NCBI GenBank assembly: GCA_009917445.1
Contig: QZEE01000014.1
Coordinates: forward strand, 1-64,000
Direction of reading: 5' to 3'
Length of the DNA stretch: 64,000 bases
Source: a bacterium D16-76
GTDB lineage: Bacteria > Bacillota > Clostridia > Oscillospirales > Acutalibacteraceae
The notes below the pieces were generated by a model, which searched no databases, was not told the origin of the DNA, and worked only from the letters and a program-made list of their open reading frames with translations. Numbering within the stretch: position 1 is the first letter of the stretch; each line of letters starts with the position of its first letter. A program made the translations under genes and the position numbers. Shown piece after piece: positions 34,809-42,894 of the stretch.

Positions 34809-35189
34809 ATGAACCGTTGGAAAGCAATTTCGGTTATTTCCATGGCTGTGGCGGTGGTTTGTGCGGCTGCGCTGGGAGTCGTTTTGGCTAAGGGGCAGCA
34901 GGGGCCCAAGTGGGAGGAAATTGTGGTTATGCACGCGGAGATTTTGGAGCGTGACGGGACATTTTTCCATGTGAACGGGCTGGACTGCAACGACGTGAAC
35001 GGCCAGGGGGAGTATACCTTTTCTGTGCAGGAGGACACGCCCCTGTTGTGGCATTTTACCCCTGCTGAGCTGGAAGATTTTAAGGTAGGGGACCGCATTG
35101 AGGTGATGTACACGGGGCCGGTGATGGAGTCTTACCCGGGACAGCTGACCCAGATACTGCGTATCGATTTATTGGAAGATGGAAAATAG
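34809..35189 (+). CDS. Membrane-anchored or secreted protein with DUF3221-like fold
   Basis: A 126-residue protein with an N-terminal hydrophobic segment (residues 6-26) that could be a signal anchor, followed by about 95 residues predicted to be beta-rich. The pattern (AEILERDGTFFHVNG, FSVQEDTPLLWHF, FKVGDRIEVMYTGPVMESYPGQL) is like short extracellular proteins of the DUF3221/OB-like type in Firmicutes; I do not know its function. The ATG at 34809 follows GGAAAGGAAGG and its own promoter, so it starts a transcription unit. The aminopeptidase gene lies 48 bases downstream. Confidence 0.7.
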   Translation: MNRWKAISVISMAVAVVCAAALGVVLAKGQQGPKWEEIVVMHAEILERDGTFFHVNGLDCNDVNGQGEYTFSVQEDTPLLWHFTPAELEDFKVGDRIEVMYTGPVMESYPGQLTQILRIDLLEDGK

Positions 35190-35237
35190 GATTCCATTTT
35201 AAAATATAGCAATATAAAATATAGGAGGTACATCCAA

Positions 35238-36650
35238 ATGGAAAACAAGACCGGGAAGGTAGATGCAAAAGAGCTTGCCAAAGAACTGCTGGTGGACCGC
35301 CGGCATGGCTCGGCCCGGGTGGAGGAAGAGGAAATGAAAAAGTCCCAGCGCTTTTGCGAGGGGTACAAGGCTTTCCTCAGCGCCGCCAAGACGGAGCGGG
35401 AGTCTGTGGATTTTGCGGTGGAGGCGGCGGAAAAGGCGGGGTTTGTGCCTTTTGACCCCCATGGGAAGTATGCTGCCGGGGACAGGGTCTATTACAACAA
35501 CCGGGGCAAGTCTATTTGCCTGGCCGTTATCGGCAAGAAGGGCACAAAGGCGGGGGTGCGTATTGTGGCGGCCCATATCGACAACCCCCGGGTGGATTTG
35601 AAGCCCCTGCCCCTTTATGAAGCCAACGAACTGGCACTGCTGAAAACCCATTATTACGGGGGCATCAAGAAGTACCAGTGGGCGGCTATCCCGCTGTCTA
35701 TGCGGGGCAAGGTGGTGCGCAAGGATGGCACAGAGGTGACCCTGAACGTGGGCGAGAACCCTGGGGACCCCCAGTTTACCATTACGGACATACTGCCCCA
35801 CTTGGGCAAGGACCAGATGCAGAAGAAGCTGGGCGAGGCTTTTACCGGCGAGGACCTGAACATTTTGGTGGGCAGCATGCCTTTGGAGAACGCCGAGGGG
35901 GAGAACCTCTACAAGCTTAACGTTATGAAGATTTTGCATGAGAAGTACGGTATTACGGAGAGCGACCTGATCTCTGCGGAGATTGAGTTTGTGCCTGCGT
36001 TCCCGCCGGTGGATATTGGCTTTGACCACAGCATGATCGGCGCTTACGGCCATGATGACCGGGTCTGCGCTTACCCGGCGCTGGAAGCCATCCTCCGCTG
36101 CAAGGACCCGGAATACACCGCTATTACGGTGCTGGCGGACAAGGAAGAGATTGGCAGCGTGGGCAACACGGGGCTGGCTTCGGAGTTTCTCAACTATTTT
36201 GTGGCCGACCTGGCTGCCCAGGACGGGGTGGAGGCCCGCCATGTGTGGACGGATTCCACCTGCCTTTCTGCGGACGTGACGGCGGCTTTTGACCCCAACT
36301 ATGCTTCCGCTTTTGAGGCGGGCAACTCCTGCTATTTGAACCGGGGCGTGGGCTTTGCCAAGTACACGGGCTCGCGGGGCAAGGGCGGCAGCAACGACGC
36401 CTCGGCCGAATACCTGGGCTGGGTGCGCCGGGTGATGGATGAGGGCAATGTGCTGTGGCAGATCGGCGAGCTGGGCAAGGTGGACCAGGGCGGCGGCGGT
36501 ACGGTAGCGCTGGATATCTCCCACTTTAACGCCGATGTCATTGACGTGGGTGTGCCGGTGCTTTCTATGCATGCGCCTTTTGAGGTGGTTTCGAAGCTGG
36601 ACGTATACATGGCCTATAAAGCGTTTAAGACTTACTTTATGGCAGAATAA
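35238..36650 (+). CDS. M18 family aminopeptidase
   Basis: A 470-residue cytoplasmic metallo-aminopeptidase that removes N-terminal residues from peptides, often acidic or hydrophobic ones. Expected dinuclear zinc-site landmarks are visible: AAHIDNPRVD, GHDDRVCAYPAL, LADKEEIGSVGNTG, DVTAAFDPN and the C-terminal MHAPFEVVSKLDV. The start at 35238 follows ATAGGAGGTAC. It may complete the use of peptides brought in by the importer encoded at 23.4-29.7 kb, though that is inference. A terminator closes the gene. Confidence 0.94.
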   Translation: MENKTGKVDAKELAKELLVDRRHGSARVEEEEMKKSQRFCEGYKAFLSAAKTERESVDFAVEAAEKAGFVPFDPHGKYAAGDRVYYNNRGKSICLAVIGKKGTKAGVRIVAAHIDNPRVDLKPLPLYEANELALLKTHYYGGIKKYQWAAIPLSMRGKVVRKDGTEVTLNVGENPGDPQFTITDILPHLGKDQMQKKLGEAFTGEDLNILVGSMPLENAEGENLYKLNVMKILHEKYGITESDLISAEIEFVPAFPPVDIGFDHSMIGAYGHDDRVCAYPALEAILRCKDPEYTAITVLADKEEIGSVGNTGLASEFLNYFVADLAAQDGVEARHVWTDSTCLSADVTAAFDPNYASAFEAGNSCYLNRGVGFAKYTGSRGKGGSNDASAEYLGWVRRVMDEGNVLWQIGELGKVDQGGGGTVALDISHFNADVIDVGVPVLSMHAPFEVVSKLDVYMAYKAFKTYFMAE

Positions 36651-36661
36651 TTTTAAAGGAA

Positions 36662-36696
36662 AGAGCCCCTTGGGGAAGACCCAGGGGGCTCTTTTT
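36662..36696. terminator. Bidirectional terminator
   Basis: AGAGCCCC and GGGGCTCT arms (36662-36669 and 36685-36692), with further pairing around the AAGA loop and a T-run at 36693-36696, lie between the converging aminopeptidase and C26 amidase genes. Confidence 0.85.
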
Positions 36697-36703
36697 GCGC
36701 TTT

Positions 36704-37351
36704 TTACAGCAGGCCTGCGAAAAATTGGAAGATGGGCGCGCCGTCTACGGTGTCCTCGCGGCGGCGGGCGAGCATCATGCGCTCGGGGTGCCATTGCAGA
36801 GCGTAGACTTTCTTTTCGGGGCAGCAGAGGGCTTCGATCACGCCATCGGGGGCTTGGGCGGCGATTTGCAGGCCCGGGGCGATTTGGCCCGCGCCCTGGT
36901 GGTGGGCGCTGTTGACGGGGAACTCCCGGCCGTAAAGCTCACAGAGGAAGCTGTTCTCCTGGGCTTGCACCAGGTGCTGCTTGTCGCCGGTGGATTCCTC
37001 CCAGGCGTGGGTGGGGGCGGTGGGGAGGCCTTGTATAAGCGTGCCGCCCAGGGCGGCGTTGAGCACCTGCAGGCCCCGGCAGATACCCAGTATGGGCAGG
37101 CCGGCGCCTAGGAAATCTTTTACCAGCTGGAATTCCATTTCGTCCCGCAGGGGCTCGAGGTTTTTGCTGCCGGCGTTTTCCTGGCCGTAGCGGTGGGGCT
37201 CTATGTCCCCGCCGCCGCACAACAGCAGGCCCTGGCAGTTGGAGGCGTCTTTTATGTCCAGGGAGAACACGGGCTTTATGCCGCAGGCTGTAAGGGCTTC
37301 GGCGTAATTGGACTGCTTTTCCATGGTGGCGTAGGCGTATACTGTTTTCAT
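36704..37351 (-). CDS. Class I glutamine amidotransferase-like hydrolase (peptidase C26, PuuD-like)
   Basis: A 215-residue enzyme of the gamma-glutamyl hydrolase group. The nucleophile cysteine lies in LGICRGLQVLNAALGG, and the catalytic His-Glu pair in YALQWHPERM; LLLCGGGDIEPHRYG is the oxyanion-side loop. Relatives hydrolyse gamma-glutamyl-GABA in putrescine breakdown or related gamma-glutamyl amides; substrate is not certain here, and no putrescine genes are adjacent. The ATG at 37351 (MKTVYAYATMEKQ) follows CAGGAGC. A longer frame to 37399 lacks a ribosome site. Confidence 0.88.
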   Translation of the reverse strand: MKTVYAYATMEKQSNYAEALTACGIKPVFSLDIKDASNCQGLLLCGGGDIEPHRYGQENAGSKNLEPLRDEMEFQLVKDFLGAGLPILGICRGLQVLNAALGGTLIQGLPTAPTHAWEESTGDKQHLVQAQENSFLCELYGREFPVNSAHHQGAGQIAPGLQIAAQAPDGVIEALCCPEKKVYALQWHPERMMLARRREDTVDGAPIFQFFAGLL

Positions 37352-37480
37352 AAAACCAGCTCCTGTAAAATATTTTGTAAGCCCCCCAGGAACCCACAAA
37401 AAGCGTGGCAGTTTTTCCCTATGATACTATATGAGGCGGCAGGGGGAAAATAAACGCAAAGATAAAATGGGGGGACGCGT

Positions 37481-38248
37481 GTGAAGAAGAAAAAATCGAA
37501 AAAAGAGAGCCAGACTACCGGGCCGGTGGCGGCGGCTATTATTGTGCTGGCCTTATTATTGAGCATGGCTGTAAGCGCCCTGGGCAGCTGGGAGGCACAA
37601 GAGGCGGCTAAGGACGCGGCCCAGCAGGCGGTGGAGGCGGCGGCCCAGGCAGGGGCGCAGGGGCCTTTTGCCCATTACCGGCAGCTTTCGGACCCGCTGC
37701 TGGTGCTGGTAAACGATCAGGCGCCTTTGCCCGGCAGCTGGCAGGTGACGCCCCGCATGGTGGACGATGAGGTGGTGGACATACGCATGTATGAGGACTA
37801 CACCGCCATGTGCGCCCAGGCCGCCCGGGAGGATGTGTGGTTTTGGGTGGCATCGGGATACCGCAGCGTGGACGAACAAAAAGAGGTGCTGGCCCGGGCG
37901 GTGGAAGTCAACAAGAAAGCGGGGATGCCGGAGAAGGAGGCTAAAGAGGACGCTTTGCGCACCATTGCTCGGCCGGGGTACAGCGAGCATCACACGGGCT
38001 TGGCCATAGACCTTAACGATGTAAGCGACAGCTTTGAGAGCAGCAAGGCCTATGCCTGGCTGCAAAAGCACAGCGCCGAGTATGGTTTTGTGCAGCGGTA
38101 CCGGGAGGAAAAGTCCCATATAACCGGCATTGATAAGGAAAGCTGGCATTACCGCTATGTGGGCCGGGCCCATGCGGCAGAGATGGAGCGGCTGGGGTTG
38201 TGTTTGGAGGAGTATGTGGTCTATCTGCAAAAACAGGGGATTAGGTAA
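37481..38248 (+). CDS. VanY-like D-alanyl-D-alanine carboxypeptidase (M15B)
   Basis: A 255-residue membrane-anchored zinc peptidase that trims D-Ala from peptidoglycan precursors. It has a Lys-rich N-terminus and one transmembrane segment (about residues 15-37), then an Ala-rich stretch, then the M15 domain: SGYRSVDEQ, the zinc ligands in PGYSEHHTGLAIDL, and WHYRYVGRAHA. It starts at GTG 37481 with GGGGGGAC upstream. The family includes VanY of glycopeptide resistance clusters but also many housekeeping enzymes; with no van genes around, the latter is more likely. Confidence 0.92.
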   Translation: MKKKKSKKESQTTGPVAAAIIVLALLLSMAVSALGSWEAQEAAKDAAQQAVEAAAQAGAQGPFAHYRQLSDPLLVLVNDQAPLPGSWQVTPRMVDDEVVDIRMYEDYTAMCAQAAREDVWFWVASGYRSVDEQKEVLARAVEVNKKAGMPEKEAKEDALRTIARPGYSEHHTGLAIDLNDVSDSFESSKAYAWLQKHSAEYGFVQRYREEKSHITGIDKESWHYRYVGRAHAAEMERLGLCLEEYVVYLQKQGIR

Positions 38249-38310
38249 AAAAGGGGGGCTGTGGCTTACTTTGGGGGAGGGCCGGGTTCTCTGGTAAAAG
38301 GAATTGGAGA

Positions 38311-38392
38311 AAGCGAAAGTTTCGTCCACCTTTTCAAAGGTGGTGGGGTTTTTAGGGGTGAATCCCCTAAACCGCCGGAGGCATAGGGGTGG
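38311..38392 (+). repeat. Structured intergenic repeat, family B, compact copy
   Basis: This reads AAAGTTTCGTCCA, a hairpin CCACCTTT-TC-AAAGGTGG (38326-38343), the linker TGGGGTTTTT, a second hairpin AGGGG-TGAAT-CCCCT, then AAACCGCCGGAGGC. The conserved blocks match the minus strand at 13967-14143. It lies just upstream of the gltX promoter. Confidence 0.75.
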
Positions 38393-38418
38393 CGGGCAAT
38401 CCTTTGGAAAAAAGCTTG

Positions 38419-38447
38419 TTGCCAAAAGGCGGTTTTTTTGCTATAGT
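38419..38447 (+). promoter_or_regulatory. Sigma-A promoter for gltX
   Basis: TTGCCA (38419-38424), a 17-base spacer and TATAGT (38442-38447). The 83-base leader holds a small hairpin (GTGCTG/CAGCAC) but no T-box. Confidence 0.7.
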
Positions 38448-38536
38448 AAGGGGTATAGGTAAAATGCGGCGGCATTTGGCAGTGCTGCCCTGCGGACAGC
38501 ACAAAATCATTATACTATGTTGAGGAGAAAATGGCA

Positions 38537-39988
38537 ATGGAGAATGTAAGGACAAGGTTTGCCCCCAGCCCTACCGGCTTTATGCATGTGGGCAACCTGC
38601 GCACGGCTTTGTACGCGTACCTGGTGGCAAAATCCCAGGGGGGAAAATTTATTCTGCGCATTGAGGACACGGACCAGGAGCGCTTGGTGGACGGCGCGGT
38701 GGATATGATCTACCGGACGCTGGAAAAGGTGGGCTTAAAGCATGACGAGGGGCCGGATGTAGGCGGCTCTTTTGGCCCTTATGTGCAGAGTGAAAGGCTG
38801 GGCCTTTATAAGCCCTATGCCCAGCAGCTGGTGAAGGAGGGCAAGGCGTATTACTGCTTCTGCACCAAAGAGAGGCTGGAGGGGCTAAAGGAGGAAAACG
38901 CCTTTGGCGGTTATGACCGCCACTGCCGGGATTTGCCGGAGGAGGAAGTGCAGCGCCTTTTGGACGCGGGCACACCCTACGTCATACGGCAGAAGGCGCC
39001 CCTGGACGGCGCGACTACCTTTCAGGACGCGGTGTTTGGGGAGATCAGCATTGAGAACAAGGAGATTGAGGACCAGGTGCTTATAAAGGCCGATGGGTTC
39101 CCCACCTATAACTTTGCCAATGTGGTGGACGACCACCAGATGGGCATTACCCATGTGGTGCGGGGGTGCGAGTTTTTAACCTCTACCCCCAAGTATAACC
39201 TGCTTTACGAGGCTTTTGGGTGGGAGGCGCCCACCTATGTGCACCTGCCCCTTATTATGGGGCGCAACGAGGACGGCTCGGTGTCAAAGCTGGCCAAGCG
39301 CCATGGCTCCACCAGCTTTGCGGGGCTTTTGGAGGAAGGGTACCTGGCGCCGGTTATCACGAACTTTATTGCCCTGCTGGGCTGGGCCCCTAAGGATAAC
39401 CGGGAGGTCTTCTCCCTGGCGGAGCTGGTGGAGGCGTTCTCTATTGAGGGCGTCAGCAAGTCGCCGGCGGTGTTTGACTATGAAAAGCTTACCTGGTTTA
39501 ACGGCGAGTACATTAAGGCCATGGGAGAGGAAGAGTTCCTGCAAAATGCCAGGCCCTATTACAAAGAGGTCTTTGGGGAGGAAGAGAAGCCCTGGGCTGT
39601 GCTGCAAAGCATTTTGCAGGCGCGCATTGCCAAATTTAACGAGATACCGGGGCTGCTGCATTTTTTAAAAGAGCTGCCCGATTACCCGGTGGATTTCTTT
39701 GTAAACAAAAAAAGCAAGGCAAACTTGGAGAACAGCCCCCAGATGCTTACGGCGGCGCTGGATGTGCTGCGACAGCTCCCCCAGTGGGAGCTGGATACGA
39801 TACACGAAGCGCTAATCGGTTTGGCGCAGAAGCTGGAAGTGAAGAACGGCACCCTGCTGTGGCCTGTGCGCATAGCGGCGGCGGGCACCCTGGTGACCCC
39901 TGGCGGGGCTATGGAGATCTTGGCCCTGCTGGGCCGGGAGGAAGCCATACGGCGGCTTACCCTGGGGCTTGGGAAGCTGGGGGCGTAG
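38537..39988 (+). CDS. gltX: Glutamyl-tRNA synthetase
   Basis: A class I aminoacyl-tRNA synthetase charging tRNA-Glu. The HIGH-like motif is in APSPTGFMHVGNLRTAL and the KMSKS-like motif is VSKLAKRHG. The anticodon-binding C-terminal helical domain is complete. The product is 483 aa from the ATG at 38537, which has TGAGGAG 9 bases upstream; an ATG two codons earlier (38531) is nearer to that site and less likely. glnS follows 28 bases later, so Glu and Gln charging enzymes are in one operon. Confidence 0.96.
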   Translation: MENVRTRFAPSPTGFMHVGNLRTALYAYLVAKSQGGKFILRIEDTDQERLVDGAVDMIYRTLEKVGLKHDEGPDVGGSFGPYVQSERLGLYKPYAQQLVKEGKAYYCFCTKERLEGLKEENAFGGYDRHCRDLPEEEVQRLLDAGTPYVIRQKAPLDGATTFQDAVFGEISIENKEIEDQVLIKADGFPTYNFANVVDDHQMGITHVVRGCEFLTSTPKYNLLYEAFGWEAPTYVHLPLIMGRNEDGSVSKLAKRHGSTSFAGLLEEGYLAPVITNFIALLGWAPKDNREVFSLAELVEAFSIEGVSKSPAVFDYEKLTWFNGEYIKAMGEEEFLQNARPYYKEVFGEEEKPWAVLQSILQARIAKFNEIPGLLHFLKELPDYPVDFFVNKKSKANLENSPQMLTAALDVLRQLPQWELDTIHEALIGLAQKLEVKNGTLLWPVRIAAAGTLVTPGGAMEILALLGREEAIRRLTLGLGKLGA

Positions 39989-40016
39989 GGACAATAGAAA
40001 GGATGAAGTAAAAGAT

Positions 40017-41705
40017 ATGAGCAACGCAAAAAATTTTGACGAGGTGGTTTCCACCAACTTTATCGACGACTTTGTGAAAGAGGATATGGCCCCTGGGGGC
40101 CGGACGGAGGGCATGCAGGTGCATACCCGGTTCCCGCCGGAGCCTAACGGGTATTTGCACGTCGGCCATGCCAAGGCTATTTATATTGACTTTGGTACGG
40201 CGGAGCGCTTTGGCGGCGTGTGCAACCTGCGCATGGACGACACTAATCCCACCAAGGAGGACGTGGAGTATGTGGATGCCATTAAGGAGGACATCCACTG
40301 GCTGGGGTATGACTGGGGGGACGGGTTCTTCTATGCCTCGGATTACTTTGAGGATATGTATAAGGGCGCGGAGGAGCTGATTGAGAAGGGGCTGGCTTAT
40401 GTGTGCGAGCTCTCCCAGGACGAGATGCGGGAAATGCGGGGGGATTTGACGACCCCTGCCAGGAGCCCCTATCGGGACCGGCCCAAGGAAGAAAGCCTTG
40501 ACCTGTTCCGCCGCATGCGGGCCGGGGAATTTGAGGACGGGAAGATGACCCTGCGGGCGAAGATCGACCTGGCCTCCGGTAACTTTAACATGCGGGACCC
40601 GGTGATTTACCGCATTAACCATACCCCCCACCACCGCACAGGGGACAAGTGGTGCATTTACCCTATGTATGACTACGCCCATCCTTTTGAGGATGCGTTG
40701 GAGCATATTACCCACTCTTTGTGCAGCTTGGAGTTTGAGGACCACCGGCCCTTCTATAACTGGGTGGTAGAAAACGTTACCTTGCCTTCTAAGCCCAGGC
40801 AGATCGAGTTTGCCCGTTTGGGCATTAACTATACGGTGATGAGCAAGCGCAAGCTTAGGGCCCTGGTGGAAGGGGGCTATGTGGACGGCTGGGACGACCC
40901 CCGCATGCCCACCCTCTGCGGCCTGCGCCGCCGGGGGTACACGCCCCGGTCTATCCGGAATTTTAGCGAGCGCAACGGTGTTTCTAAGGTGAACTCTACG
41001 GTGGAGTTTGGGTTTTTGGAGCACTGTTTGCGGGAAGACCTGGATCAGAACGCCAAGCGTGTGATGGGCGTGCTGCACCCGGTGAAGCTGGTGATTACCA
41101 ATTACCCTGAGGGGGAAAGCGAGAGGCTTGCGGTGGAGAACAACCCCCACCGCCCCGAGGACGGTATGCGGGAGGTCACGTTCTCCCGCACCCTGTGGGT
41201 AGAGGCGGAGGACTTCCTTACGGGGCCGGCGCCCAAGTATAAGCGCCTGTACCCCGGCGGGCCGGAGTGCCGTCTTAAGGGCGCGTACCTGATTAAGTGC
41301 GTGGGCTATGAGGCGGACGAGAACGGGAACGTTACCGAAATACATGCCGAGTACGACCCGCAGAGCCGGGGCGGCGACCCGGCGGACGGCCGGAAGGTAA
41401 AGGGGGCCACCCTGCACTGGGTGGACGCGGAAACGGCCTTTACCGCCCAGGTGCGGCTGTACGACAACCTTTTCTCTGTGGAGAACCCGGAGGAGGGGGA
41501 TTTCCTGGATTATCTCAGCGAGGCTTCCCTGCAGGTGCTGGAGGGCTGCAAGCTGGAAAGCGGCCTGAAGGACGCAAAGCCTGGGGAGAGCTTCCAGTTT
41601 ATGCGGCAGGGGTATTTCTGTGTGGATTCAAAGGATTCGAAGCCTGGGGCGCTGGTGTTTAACCGGTCTGTAAAATTGAAGGACAGTTTTAAGCCCGTCA
41701 AATAG
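40017..41705 (+). CDS. glnS: Glutaminyl-tRNA synthetase
   Basis: A 562-residue class I synthetase that charges tRNA-Gln directly. HIGH is in FPPEPNGYLHVGHAKA and the KMSKS-like motif is VMSKRKL. The GlnRS-type C-terminal beta-barrel anticodon domain (from about residue 345) is present, with NPEEGDFLDYL and PGESFQFMRQGYF near the end. Direct GlnRS is less common in Firmicutes than the GatCAB route and is thought to have spread by transfer. The ATG at 40017 is chosen from homologous N-termini; the ribosome site AGAAAGGATGA is about 11 bases before it. A terminator-like GC palindrome follows. Confidence 0.95.
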   Translation: MSNAKNFDEVVSTNFIDDFVKEDMAPGGRTEGMQVHTRFPPEPNGYLHVGHAKAIYIDFGTAERFGGVCNLRMDDTNPTKEDVEYVDAIKEDIHWLGYDWGDGFFYASDYFEDMYKGAEELIEKGLAYVCELSQDEMREMRGDLTTPARSPYRDRPKEESLDLFRRMRAGEFEDGKMTLRAKIDLASGNFNMRDPVIYRINHTPHHRTGDKWCIYPMYDYAHPFEDALEHITHSLCSLEFEDHRPFYNWVVENVTLPSKPRQIEFARLGINYTVMSKRKLRALVEGGYVDGWDDPRMPTLCGLRRRGYTPRSIRNFSERNGVSKVNSTVEFGFLEHCLREDLDQNAKRVMGVLHPVKLVITNYPEGESERLAVENNPHRPEDGMREVTFSRTLWVEAEDFLTGPAPKYKRLYPGGPECRLKGAYLIKCVGYEADENGNVTEIHAEYDPQSRGGDPADGRKVKGATLHWVDAETAFTAQVRLYDNLFSVENPEEGDFLDYLSEASLQVLEGCKLESGLKDAKPGESFQFMRQGYFCVDSKDSKPGALVFNRSVKLKDSFKPVK

Positions 41706-41731
41706 GCTGTGTGCGAAAGGCTCGGTGGGGG

Positions 41732-41750
41732 AGGCCCCGCGGGGCCTTTT
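41732..41750 (+). terminator. Likely terminator after glnS
   Basis: AGGCCCC (41732-41738) and GGGGCCT (41741-41747) around GC, followed by TTTT. The short loop makes the inner pairs unlikely, so it is only moderately strong. Confidence 0.6.
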
Positions 41751-41772
41751 CCTATGGGCAGGAAGTTTTATC

Positions 41773-41801
41773 TTGCACCTGGGGCGCATATGCCGTATAA
41801 T
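41773..41801 (+). promoter_or_regulatory. Sigma-A promoter for hprK
   Basis: TTGCAC (41773-41778), a 17-base spacer and TATAAT (41796-41801), 53 bases before the start codon. Confidence 0.8.
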
Positions 41802-41854
41802 AGGTAGGAAAGATCCGGCTGGCTTGCGGCCGGGGGAAAGAAAGGTGGATACAT

Positions 41855-42820
41855 ATGCCGGAGGAATATACGCTGCCGCTGAAGCGGATTGCGGAAGAAC
41901 TGGGGCTGAAGGAGCTTTGGAGCCCTAAACCCTTGGAGGAAATTTTAATATGCTCCCGGGACGTGGATAGGCCAGCCTTGGAGCTCAACGGCTTCTGTGA
42001 TTATTTTGACGCCAACCGGGTGGCAATACTGGGGCGCTCGGAGATCGCCATGCTGCGGTCGTTGGATACGGAGAAGCGCGTGGCCGCTATAAACCGGTAC
42101 TTTGCCCTGCGCCCGCCGGTGGTCATTGTGGCCCGGGATATTACCCCCTGTGTGGAAATGATGGACGCCGCCAAAGAGTATGGCGTACCCATCCTGTCCT
42201 CTCCGGACGGCACTTCCTCTTTGATGGCTGCCCTGGTTGCCTTTTTGAACCTGCAGCTGGCCCCGCGCATTACCCGGCACGGGGTGTTGGTGGAGGTTTA
42301 CGGTGAGGGCATTTTGCTGGTGGGCGACAGCGGCGTGGGCAAAAGCGAGATTGCCATTGAGCTGATTAAGCGGGGCCACCGGCTTATTGCCGACGACGCG
42401 GTGGAAATACGCCGGGTGTCCAGGAAGGCGCTGGTGGGGCAGTCGCCGGAAAATATACGCCATTTTATTGAGCTGCGGGGCGTGGGCGTCATTAACGCCC
42501 GGCGCATTTTTGGCATGGGGTCTGTAAAGCCCAGCCAGAAGATCGAGATGTGCATTAACATGGAGGTCTGGGATCCTACGAAGGTCTACGACCGTATGGG
42601 AATTGACAACGAGTTTACGGAGATTTTGGGCATTAAGATACCGGTGGTGACCATACCGGTAAAGCCCGGGCGCAACCTGGCGGTTATTGTAGAGGTGGCC
42701 GCTATGAACAACCGCCAGAAGGAAATGGGCTATAATGCCGCCCGCGAGCTGCTGATCAGCCTGGGCATGGACCCGGAGGACATGGCTGCCGGGGATGTAC
42801 GGGTGGAGCTGGATATTTGA
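41855..42820 (+). CDS. hprK: HPr kinase/phosphorylase
   Basis: A 321-residue bifunctional enzyme that phosphorylates and dephosphorylates Ser46 of HPr, the switch of carbon catabolite control in Gram-positive bacteria. The N-terminal domain is followed by the catalytic domain with Walker A GDSGVGKSEIA, the HRLIADDAVEIRR region, the ELRGVGVINARRIFG segment and the family signature EVAAMNNRQKEMGYNAA. The start at 41855 follows AAGAAAGG. murB lies 74 bases downstream. Its presence implies that PTS-linked catabolite repression operates here, which could bear on the glycosidase and ABC importer operons. Confidence 0.97.
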   Translation: MPEEYTLPLKRIAEELGLKELWSPKPLEEILICSRDVDRPALELNGFCDYFDANRVAILGRSEIAMLRSLDTEKRVAAINRYFALRPPVVIVARDITPCVEMMDAAKEYGVPILSSPDGTSSLMAALVAFLNLQLAPRITRHGVLVEVYGEGILLVGDSGVGKSEIAIELIKRGHRLIADDAVEIRRVSRKALVGQSPENIRHFIELRGVGVINARRIFGMGSVKPSQKIEMCINMEVWDPTKVYDRMGIDNEFTEILGIKIPVVTIPVKPGRNLAVIVEVAAMNNRQKEMGYNAARELLISLGMDPEDMAAGDVRVELDI

Positions 42821-42894
42821 CCTGCATAAACCCGGCGCTGCCACCTATATTATAGAAGAGTGGGCAACGAGCCCGGCAAAAGGGAGGTTTTACC

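Noticed and set aside
37481-38248. Glycopeptide-resistance interpretation of the VanY-like gene
   Set aside because: No vanH/A/X/R/S genes are nearby, and M15B carboxypeptidases are common housekeeping enzymes in Clostridia.
38448-38536. Possible T-box leader before gltX
   Set aside because: No AGGGTGGNACCGCG block or specifier stem is present; only a short GTGCTG/CAGCAC hairpin.
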